NCBI RefSeq assembly: GCF_023242315.1
Contig: NZ_JALLIY010000004.1
Location: forward strand, 62,001 to 126,000
DNA length: 64,000 nucleotides
Origin: Pseudomonas sp. MWU13-2105
GTDB lineage: Bacteria; Pseudomonadota; Gammaproteobacteria; Pseudomonadales; Pseudomonadaceae
Direction of reading: 5' to 3'
In this document: piece after piece, positions 57,330 to 64,000 of the stretch
Position numbering within the stretch: position 1 is the stretch's first letter
Layout of the letters: every line of letters starts with the position of its first letter
Program-made: the position numbers and the translations under genes
Notes under the pieces: model-generated
The model's input: the letters and a program-made list of their open reading frames with translations, nothing else
What the model was told of the DNA's origin: nothing
Databases searched by the model: none

Positions 57330-59975
57330 TCAGCAGTCCAGTGGGTTGCGTTTTTCCGGGTTGATCCCGAACTTGACGATGGCGTCGGCCACCACCTTGG
57401 GTTCGATCTCACCACGGTCAGCCAAGGCTTCCAGGGCTGCCAACACCACGAAATGACGGTCGACTTCGAAGAAGTGACGCAGCTTCTTGCGGCTGTCACT
57501 GCGGCCGAAACCGTCGGTACCCAGGACTTTGAACTCCTTGGATGGGACCCACTGGCGAATCTGTTCGGCAAACAACTTCATGTAGTCGGTAGAGGCGATC
57601 ACCGGACCTTTGCGGCCGTTGAGGCATTCTTCGACGTAGCTCAGCTTCGGCTTCTGGCCAGGGTGCAGGCGGTTGCTGCGTTCCACGGCGAGGCCGTCGC
57701 GACGCAGTTCGTTGAAGCTGGTCACGCTCCACACGTCGGCGCCGATATTGAATTGCTCGCGCAGGATCTTCGCCGCTTCACGCACTTCGCGCAGGATGGT
57801 GCCGGAGCCCATCAGTTGCACGTGGTGAGCCGCTTCCTTGGTGTCTTCCTCGAGCAGGTACATGCCCTTGATGATGCCGTCCTCGACACCGGCCGGCATG
57901 GCTGGCTGCTGGTAGGACTCGTTCATCACGGTGATGTAGTAGAAGACGTCCTGTTGCTCTTCGGTCATCTTCTTCATGCCGTCCTGGATGATCACCGCCA
58001 GCTCATAGCCGTAGGTTGGATCGAAGGTACGGCAGTTCGGGATGGTGCCCGCGAGGATGTGGCTGTGGCCGTCTTCGTGCTGCAGGCCTTCGCCGTTCAG
58101 CGTGGTCCGGCCGGCGGTGCCGCCGATCAGGAAGCCACGGGTACGGCTGTCGCCGGCAGCCCAGGCCAGGTCGCCGATACGCTGGAAGCCGAACATCGAG
58201 TAGAAGATGTAGAACGGCAGCATCGGCTGGTTATGGCTGGAGTACGAAGTGCCGGCGGCGATGAAGGAGCTCATGGCGCCCGCTTCGTTGATGCCTTCTT
58301 CGAGAATCTGGCCCTTCTTGTCTTCCTTGTAGAACATCACCTGGTCTTTATCGACTGGCTCGTAGAGCTGGCCGACGGAGGAGTAGATGCCCAACTGGCG
58401 GAACATGCCTTCCATACCGAAGGTACGGGCTTCGTCCGGGATGATCGGGACGATGCGCGAGCCGATTTCCTTGTCCTTGACCAACTGCGCGAGGATCCGC
58501 ACGAAGGCCATGGTGGTGGAGATTTCACGGTCGCCCGAGCCGTCCAGGATAGCCTTGAGGGTATCGAGTGGCGGGGTCGGGATGTTGACGCTTTGCGCAC
58601 GGCGCTGCGGCACGAAACCGCCCAGTGCGCTGCGACGCTCGCTGAGGTAGCGGGCTTCGGCGCTGTTGGGTTCCGGCTTGAAGAACGGCAGGTTTTCCAG
58701 TTGCTCATCCTTGACCGGGATGTCGAAACGGTCGCGGAACAGCTTCAGGCTTTCAACATCAACCTTCTTGGTGTTGTGCGCGGTGTTCTTCGCTTCGCCG
58801 GCGCCGGTGCCATAACCCTTGATGGTCTTGGCCAGGATGACGGTCGGTTGTTCCTTGTGGTTGACCGCTTCGTGGTATGCCGCGTAGACCTTGTACGGGT
58901 CGTGGCCGCCACGGTTGAGCTTCCAGATCTCGTCGTCGGACAGGTCGGCAACCATCGCCTTGAGTTCCGGCGAGTTGAAGAAGTGTTCGCGCACGAACGC
59001 GCCGTCCTTGGCCTTGTAGTTCTGGTACTCGCCGTCGATGACTTCGTCCATCCGGCGTTGCAGGATGCCGTCGACGTCCTTGGCCAGCAGTGGATCCCAG
59101 AAACGCCCCCAGATGACTTTGGTGACGTTCCACTGGGCACCACGGAACACGCCTTCGAGTTCCTGGATGATCTTGCCGTTGCCGCGAACCGGGCCGTCGA
59201 GGCGCTGCAGGTTGCAGTTGATGACGAAGATCAGGTTGTCCAGCTTCTCGCGGCCGGCCAGGGAGATCGCGCCGAGGGATTCCGGCTCGTCGCACTCGCC
59301 GTCGCCGAGGAAGCACCAGACTTTCTGCTTGCCTTCCGGGATGAAGCCACGGGCTTCCAGGTACTTCATGAAGCGTGCCTGGTAGATCGCCTGGATCGGA
59401 CCCAGGCCCATGGAGACGGTCGGGAACTGCCAGAAGTCAGGCATCAGCCAAGGGTGCGGGTAGGACGACAGGCCCTGACCGTCGACTTCCTGGCGGAAGT
59501 TGTTCATCTGTTCTTCGCTGATGCGGCCTTCCATGAACGCGCGGGCGTAGACGCCTGGCGAGGTGTGGCCCTGGAAGTAGATCAGGTCGCCGCCGTGTTC
59601 GTCGGTCGGGGCCTGGAAGAAGTAGTTGAAGCCGATGTCATACAGGGTGGCGCTGGAGGCGAAGCTGGAGATGTGACCGCCCAGGTCAGAATCTTTCAAG
59701 TTCGTGCGCATTACCATGGCCATCGCGTTCCAGCGCACCAGCGAGCGAATGCGGCGTTCCATGAACAGGTCGCCAGGCATGCGTGCTTCGTGGGTGACGG
59801 GAATCGTGTTGCGGTACGGCGTGGTGATGGCGTAGGGCAGTTGCGAGCCGCTGCGGGTCGCGAGTTCGCCCATACGGGTCATCAGGTAGTGAGCACGGTC
59901 TTCGCCTTCTTTGTCGAGAACCGATTCCAGGGCGTCCAGCCATTCCTGGGTTTCGACGGGATCGAGGTCTTGCAT
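57330..59975 (-). CDS. aceE: Pyruvate dehydrogenase E1 (homodimeric type)
   Basis: 881 residues, the usual size of the single-chain E1. Decarboxylates pyruvate with thiamine diphosphate and transfers the acetyl group to AceF. Visible: N-terminal ETQEWLDALESVLDKEG, TPP-site FLGDGECDEPESLGAISLA, ERRIRSLVRWNAMAMV, and the conserved middle loop region with IPDEARTFGMEGMFRQ. ATG 59975. First gene of the aceE-aceF operon, divergent from glnE. Confidence 0.97.
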   Translation of the reverse strand: MQDLDPVETQEWLDALESVLDKEGEDRAHYLMTRMGELATRSGSQLPYAITTPYRNTIPVTHEARMPGDLFMERRIRSLVRWNAMAMVMRTNLKDSDLGGHISSFASSATLYDIGFNYFFQAPTDEHGGDLIYFQGHTSPGVYARAFMEGRISEEQMNNFRQEVDGQGLSSYPHPWLMPDFWQFPTVSMGLGPIQAIYQARFMKYLEARGFIPEGKQKVWCFLGDGECDEPESLGAISLAGREKLDNLIFVINCNLQRLDGPVRGNGKIIQELEGVFRGAQWNVTKVIWGRFWDPLLAKDVDGILQRRMDEVIDGEYQNYKAKDGAFVREHFFNSPELKAMVADLSDDEIWKLNRGGHDPYKVYAAYHEAVNHKEQPTVILAKTIKGYGTGAGEAKNTAHNTKKVDVESLKLFRDRFDIPVKDEQLENLPFFKPEPNSAEARYLSERRSALGGFVPQRRAQSVNIPTPPLDTLKAILDGSGDREISTTMAFVRILAQLVKDKEIGSRIVPIIPDEARTFGMEGMFRQLGIYSSVGQLYEPVDKDQVMFYKEDKKGQILEEGINEAGAMSSFIAAGTSYSSHNQPMLPFYIFYSMFGFQRIGDLAWAAGDSRTRGFLIGGTAGRTTLNGEGLQHEDGHSHILAGTIPNCRTFDPTYGYELAVIIQDGMKKMTEEQQDVFYYITVMNESYQQPAMPAGVEDGIIKGMYLLEEDTKEAAHHVQLMGSGTILREVREAAKILREQFNIGADVWSVTSFNELRRDGLAVERSNRLHPGQKPKLSYVEECLNGRKGPVIASTDYMKLFAEQIRQWVPSKEFKVLGTDGFGRSDSRKKLRHFFEVDRHFVVLAALEALADRGEIEPKVVADAIVKFGINPEKRNPLDC

Positions 59976-60083
59976 GGCTTGCTCCAGGGCGGAAAGGCTT
60001 CCAGAATCGGTTGCCTGAGTTTGCGACTGGCCTTGTGGGCAGACGACATAAATTCTTGGATGTCCGGAGGTTGTACCGGAGTC

Positions 60084-60152
60084 CTGTAGTTTTACTACAA
60101 ATCGTCGGCCATTTCAGCCTTTCGAATGTATAGACGAGTAGTAAAACTACAG
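60084..60152. promoter_or_regulatory. Paired palindromic operator candidate between aceE and glnE
   Basis: A perfect 15-nt inverted repeat: ctgtagttttactac (60084-60098) and its complement (60138-60152), centres 54 nt apart. Each arm is itself part of a palindrome TGTAGT-N3-ACTACA (one mismatch in the second copy), so the region looks like two binding sites for one dimeric regulator, spaced about five helical turns. It lies ~110-180 nt upstream of aceE. In E. coli aceEF is controlled by the GntR-type PdhR; the protein acting here is unknown. The rest of the 382-bp gap shows no gene. Confidence 0.6.
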
Positions 60153-60357
60153 ATCGACGCGTGAAAACTTCCTGCTATGTTGTGAACGTAATCGATATTG
60201 TTGGTTTTAAAATAATCAAGGTGAGCATCTTTTTGGGGTTCGCTGCCAAAAAATAACCATTATCAGCTATTTCTAACTTTTGTTCGACAGTCCTTTCCAG
60301 AGCGTGTTTCTCGCTATCACAGACTGCGGCTGATTGTTCGATCACCAAGGATAGACC

Positions 60358-63297
60358 ATGAGCCTTCCAACGTTGGCCGACCTGCCGGCCATTCTCCTGC
60401 CTGCCGCCAGTCGCGCCGAGCAGTCGTTTCGTGCCGCCGTCGCCGTCCTGGAGGATGATCACGGGCTGGCCCAGTGGACCACGCAACGCTGGGCGCAGTT
60501 CGCCCGGGTCAGCGCGGCCAGCGACTTCTTTATTGAACAATCGCTGCGTGACCCTTTGATGTTGCTGGAGCTGGCGCAGTTCGGCGACCTTGATCGCGGT
60601 TTTGCGCCGGGGGAGATGTGCGGGCAGGTCGCCGCGGCGCTGCAACCGGTCGAAACCGAGGATGAGCTGGGTCGCGCCTTGCGCCGCCAGCGCACGCGCC
60701 AGCAGGTGCGGATCATCTGGCGTGACCTGACGCGCCAGGCGGACCTGGTGCAGACCTGTCGCGACCTTTCCGATCTGGCCGACGCCTGCATCGATCAGGC
60801 TTATCAGTGGTTGTACCCGCGGCATTGCCAGCAGTTCGGCACGCCCACCGGGCGGCGCAGCGGCGAGCCGCAGCCGATGGTCATCCTCGGCATGGGCAAG
60901 CTCGGCGCGGTGGAGTTGAACCTGTCCTCGGATATCGACCTGATCTTTGCCTATCCGGAAGGTGGCGAGACGGTCGGGGTCAAGCGCGCGCTGGACAACC
61001 AGGAGTTTTTCATCCGCCTGGGCCAGCGCCTGATCAAGTCCCTGGACCCGATCACCGTCGACGGTTTCGTGTTCCGCGTCGACATGCGCTTGCGCCCCTA
61101 CGGCTCGGCCGGTGCGCTGGTGTTGAGCTTCAACGCGTTGGAACAGTACTACCAGGATCAGGGGCGTGACTGGGAGCGCTACGCGATGATCAAGGCGCGG
61201 GTGGTGGCCGGCGACCAGGTGGCGGGCGCGCAGTTGCTGGAGTTGCTGCGGCCATTCGTCTATCGGCGTTACCTGGACTTCTCGGCCATCGAGGCGCTGC
61301 GCACCATGAAGCAGCTGATCCAGCAGGAAGTCCGGCGCAAGGGCATGGCCGAGAATATCAAGCTGGGCTCCGGCGGCATTCGCGAGGTCGAGTTCATTGC
61401 CCAGGCCTTCCAGCTGATTCACGGCGGGCGTGACCTGAGCCTGCAGCAACGGCCGTTGTTGAAGGTGCTGGGCACCCTGGAAGGCCAGGGTTACCTGCCG
61501 CCGGCGGTGATCGGCGAATTGCGCAGCGGTTATGAATTCCTGCGTTATACCGAGCATGCGATCCAGGCGATTGCCGATCGCCAGACCCAGATGCTGCCTG
61601 ATGATGAAAAGGACCGCGCGCGCATCGCCTTCATGATGGGCTTCGACAGCTGGGCGGCGTTCCATGAGCGGCTGATGCACTGGCGCGGGCGGGTCGACTG
61701 GCATTTTCGCCAGGTGATCGCCGACCCGGACGAAGAGGATGGTGCCGAGGGCGAGGTGATGGTCGGCGGCGAATGGCTGCCGCTGTGGGAAGAGTCCCAG
61801 GACGAAGAGGCGGCCTGCCGGCAGTTGCAGGAAGGCGGTTTCAAGGATGCCGCCAAGGCCCTGAAGCAACTCGCGGCGCTGCGCACCAGCCCGCAGTTGC
61901 GCGCCATGCAGCGTCTCGGGCGGGAGCGGCTCGATGCCTTTATCCCGCGGCTGCTGGCCCAGGCGGTGGAACATGCCGATCCGGACCTGGTGCTGGAACG
62001 CGTGCTGCCCCTGGTGGAAGCCGTGGCCCGGCGTTCGGCCTACCTGGTGCTGCTCACGGAAAACCCTGGTGCCCTGCGCCGCTTGCTGACCTTGTGTGCC
62101 GCCAGCCCGTGGATTGCCGAACAGATCACCCGCTTCCCGATGCTGCTCGACGAGTTGCTCAACGAAGGCCGGTTGTTCAAGCCGCCGCTGGCGCCGGAGT
62201 TGGCCGCTGAACTGCGTGAGCGCCTGACGCGGATTCCGGAAGATGACCTCGAACAGCAGATGGAGGCCCTGCGGCACTTCAAGTTGGCGCATCGCCTGCG
62301 GGTCGCGGCCTCGGAAATTTCCGGCAGCTTGCCGTTGATGAAGGTCAGCGATTACCTCACCTGGCTCGCCGAGGCGATTCTCGAGCAGGTGCTGGCCCTG
62401 GCCTGGCGCCAGACCGTTGCCCGCCACGGCTCGCCGCGCCGGGTCGACGGCAGTTTGTGCGATCCGGGCTTTATTATTGTCGGCTACGGCAAGGTCGGCG
62501 GCATCGAGCTGGGCCATGGCTCTGACCTGGACCTGGTGTTTATCCACGACGGCGATCCGAATGCCGAGACCGACGGCGCCAAGCCCATCGATACCGCGCA
62601 GTTCTTCACCCGCCTGGGCCAGCGGATCATTCACCTGCTGACCACCCAGACCAACTCCGGCCAGCTCTATGAAGTGGACATGCGCTTGCGCCCATCCGGG
62701 GCATCGGGCCTTTTGGTCAGCTCCCTGGGTGCCTTCGAGCGTTACCAGCAGAACGAAGCCTGGACCTGGGAGCATCAGGCGCTGATCCGCGCCCGGGTGC
62801 TGGTGGGTTGCAAGGAAGTCGGCACGGCATTCGAGAAGGTGCGGGCGGCGGTGCTGGGGCGCGAGCGGGATTTGCCGACCTTGCGTCAGGAAGTCAGCGA
62901 GATGCGCGCCAAGATGCGCGACAACCTGGGGAGCAAGGCCACCGCGGCGGGCACGGCGGCCAATGCCTTCGAGGCCACGGCGCCCTTCGATATCAAGCAG
63001 GATGCCGGTGGTATCGTCGATATTGAATTTATGGTGCAATACGCGACATTGGCTTGGTCGAAAGCACACCCGGCGTTACTCCGCTATACCGATAATATCC
63101 GCATTCTCGAAGGGCTGGAGCAGGCCGGGCTGATTCCCGCCACGGATGCCAACCTGCTGCGCGAGGCCTACAAGGCCTATCGTTCCGCCGCCCACCGCCA
63201 GGCGTTGCAGAAAGAGGCGGGGGTGATCGCTGGCGATCAGTTCGCGGTCGAACGCCGCGACGTCATGCGGATATGGACCGAGCTGGGGCTAAGCTGA
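60358..63297 (+). CDS. glnE: Bifunctional glutamine synthetase adenylyltransferase/deadenylase
   Basis: 979 residues. Two nucleotidyltransferase domains: N-terminal deadenylase with GMGKLGAVELN from residue 178 and SDID at D192/D194, and C-terminal adenylylase with GYGKVGGIELGHGSDLD (D723, D725). Both active sites are intact. It sets glutamine synthetase activity according to nitrogen status through PII protein. ATG 60358; divergent from aceE. Confidence 0.96.
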   Translation: MSLPTLADLPAILLPAASRAEQSFRAAVAVLEDDHGLAQWTTQRWAQFARVSAASDFFIEQSLRDPLMLLELAQFGDLDRGFAPGEMCGQVAAALQPVETEDELGRALRRQRTRQQVRIIWRDLTRQADLVQTCRDLSDLADACIDQAYQWLYPRHCQQFGTPTGRRSGEPQPMVILGMGKLGAVELNLSSDIDLIFAYPEGGETVGVKRALDNQEFFIRLGQRLIKSLDPITVDGFVFRVDMRLRPYGSAGALVLSFNALEQYYQDQGRDWERYAMIKARVVAGDQVAGAQLLELLRPFVYRRYLDFSAIEALRTMKQLIQQEVRRKGMAENIKLGSGGIREVEFIAQAFQLIHGGRDLSLQQRPLLKVLGTLEGQGYLPPAVIGELRSGYEFLRYTEHAIQAIADRQTQMLPDDEKDRARIAFMMGFDSWAAFHERLMHWRGRVDWHFRQVIADPDEEDGAEGEVMVGGEWLPLWEESQDEEAACRQLQEGGFKDAAKALKQLAALRTSPQLRAMQRLGRERLDAFIPRLLAQAVEHADPDLVLERVLPLVEAVARRSAYLVLLTENPGALRRLLTLCAASPWIAEQITRFPMLLDELLNEGRLFKPPLAPELAAELRERLTRIPEDDLEQQMEALRHFKLAHRLRVAASEISGSLPLMKVSDYLTWLAEAILEQVLALAWRQTVARHGSPRRVDGSLCDPGFIIVGYGKVGGIELGHGSDLDLVFIHDGDPNAETDGAKPIDTAQFFTRLGQRIIHLLTTQTNSGQLYEVDMRLRPSGASGLLVSSLGAFERYQQNEAWTWEHQALIRARVLVGCKEVGTAFEKVRAAVLGRERDLPTLRQEVSEMRAKMRDNLGSKATAAGTAANAFEATAPFDIKQDAGGIVDIEFMVQYATLAWSKAHPALLRYTDNIRILEGLEQAGLIPATDANLLREAYKAYRSAAHRQALQKEAGVIAGDQFAVERRDVMRIWTELGLS

Positions 63298-63311
63298 TTG
63301 ATCTTTTAGAG

Positions 63312-63335
63312 GCGGGGAGGCATAAGCCTCCCCGC
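63312..63335 (+). terminator. Hairpin after glnE
   Basis: 10-bp perfect stem gcggggaggc / gcctccccgc with a 4-nt loop, 14 nt past the glnE stop and 18 nt before waaF. The T-tract is weak, so some read-through into waaF is likely. Confidence 0.65.
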
Positions 63336-63352
63336 ATCGTTTGTGGAAGCCT

Positions 63353-64000
63353 ATGAATATTCTGATCGTTGGGCCCAGCTGGGTCGGTGACATGGTGATG
63401 GCTCAGACACTCTTCCAGTGCCTGAAGCAGCGTCATCCGCAGTGCGAGATCGATGTGCTGGCGCCGGAATGGAGTCGCCCGATCCTCGAGCGCATGCCCG
63501 AGGTCCGGGCTGCCTTGAGCTTTCCGCTCGGCCACGGCGCCCTGGAACTGGCCACGCGGCGGCGTATCGGCAAGTCGCTGGCCGGCCAGTACGACCAGGC
63601 GATCCTGCTGCCCAACTCGCTGAAATCGGCGCTGGTGCCGTTTTTTGCCAGCGTGCCGAAGCGTACCGGCTGGCGCGGCGAGTTTCGCTACGGCGTGCTC
63701 AACGATGTGCGTAAGCTGGACAAGGAACGTTATCCGTTGATGATCGAGCGTTTCATGGCCCTGGCCTATGAACCGGGTGAGAGCCTGCCGACACCGTATC
63801 CGCGCCCGAGCCTGCGGATCGACCCGGCCAGCCGCGATGCCGCGCTGGCCAAGTTCGAATTGAGCCTGGACCGTCCGGTACTGGCGCTGTGCCCGGGAGC
63901 CGAGTTCGGCGAGTCCAAGCGCTGGCCGTCCGAGCATTACGCGAAAGTCGCCGAGGCGCGGATTCGCGAGGGTTGGCAGGTCTGGCTGTTCGGCTCGAAG
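63353..64000 (+). CDS. waaF: ADP-heptose:LPS heptosyltransferase II, N-terminal part (3' end outside window)
   Basis: 216 codons visible from ATG 63353 with GGAAG upstream. GT9 family: MNILIVGPSWVGDMVMAQTL at the start, LLPNSLKSALVPFFA and the acceptor/donor-site stretch LALCPGAEFGESKRWPSEHYA. It adds the second heptose to the LPS inner core. Separated from glnE by 55 nt containing a hairpin. Confidence 0.94.
   Translation, partial: MNILIVGPSWVGDMVMAQTLFQCLKQRHPQCEIDVLAPEWSRPILERMPEVRAALSFPLGHGALELATRRRIGKSLAGQYDQAILLPNSLKSALVPFFASVPKRTGWRGEFRYGVLNDVRKLDKERYPLMIERFMALAYEPGESLPTPYPRPSLRIDPASRDAALAKFELSLDRPVLALCPGAEFGESKRWPSEHYAKVAEARIREGWQVWLFGSK

Noticed and set aside
60175..63069. 964-codon minus-strand open frame opposite glnE
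   Set aside because: Antisense to an unambiguous glnE; no family motifs.
63298..63352. Possible loss of ilvE between glnE and waaF
   Set aside because: P. aeruginosa has ilvE there, but as I recall P. putida does not, so the direct glnE-waaF junction is ordinary.

Overview
The window is a stretch of Pseudomonas chromosome, most likely from the P. fluorescens lineage. Three things point there: high-GC coding sequence throughout, Pseudomonas-type REP palindromes between genes, and the gene string waaF-glnE-aceE-aceF-dipA-msrA-rlmJ, which is familiar from this genus. I found no tRNA, rRNA, CRISPR array, insertion sequence or prophage.

Layout. (1) 1-10406: the tail of a GbpA-like chitin-binding protein, an AT-rich cytochrome b561 gene, and a compact type II secretion operon, gspC-D-E-F-G-H-I-J-K-L-M. 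There is no prepilin peptidase gene, so the pseudopilins must be processed by an enzyme encoded elsewhere. (2) 10462-13678: a divergent MFS transporter/LysR regulator pair, an orphan antitoxin-like gene that has lost part of its helix-turn-helix, a REP pair, and a small Pseudomonas hypothetical. (3) 14014-31463: a 20-gene minus-strand cluster for an aryl polyene (APE) pigment. It holds three ketosynthase-fold proteins, a ketoreductase, dehydratases, two acyl carrier proteins, an acyl-activating enzyme fused to a dehydratase, an aromatic ammonia-lyase, a thioesterase, a methyltransferase, two acyltransferases, a glycosyltransferase, and LolA-like and MMPL export proteins. Most neighbouring genes overlap, and one good sigma70-type promoter sits upstream, so it probably behaves as one transcription unit. 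(4) 31826-42304: an orphan ParA ATPase, trxC, a wrecked PemI/PemK (MazEF-type) toxin-antitoxin pair, selO, a large MscK-type channel, an NhaP2-type antiporter and an acyl-CoA dehydrogenase. (5) 42551-51441: divergent putA and putP with several GTTGCA-type PutA operator candidates between them, then metY, a DUF2165 membrane protein and rlmJ. (6) 51590-64000: msrA, the EAL-domain phosphodiesterase gene dipA, aceF and aceE, glnE (divergent from aceE across a strong palindromic operator candidate), and the start of waaF.

How the parts work together. The secretion operon exports folded proteins across the outer membrane, and the neighbouring chitin-binding protein is an obvious candidate cargo. 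The APE cluster makes an aromatic starter (ammonia-lyase), activates it (ligase), extends it on acyl carrier proteins (ketosynthases, reductase, dehydratases), and then probably attaches it to a lipid and delivers it to the outer membrane (acyltransferases, glycosyltransferase, LolA-like protein, MMPL exporter). putA and putP form a proline uptake and catabolism module. aceE and aceF are the first two enzymes of pyruvate dehydrogenase.

The least ordinary observations are: a REP doublet in frame inside the signal-peptide region of the LolA-like gene; two separate decayed toxin-antitoxin loci; a b561 that lacks one expected haem ligand; an ammonia-lyase with an unusual Phe-His selectivity pair; the ligase-dehydratase fusion; and the paired operator between aceE and glnE. 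All family assignments rest on reading the sequence. No database search was run.
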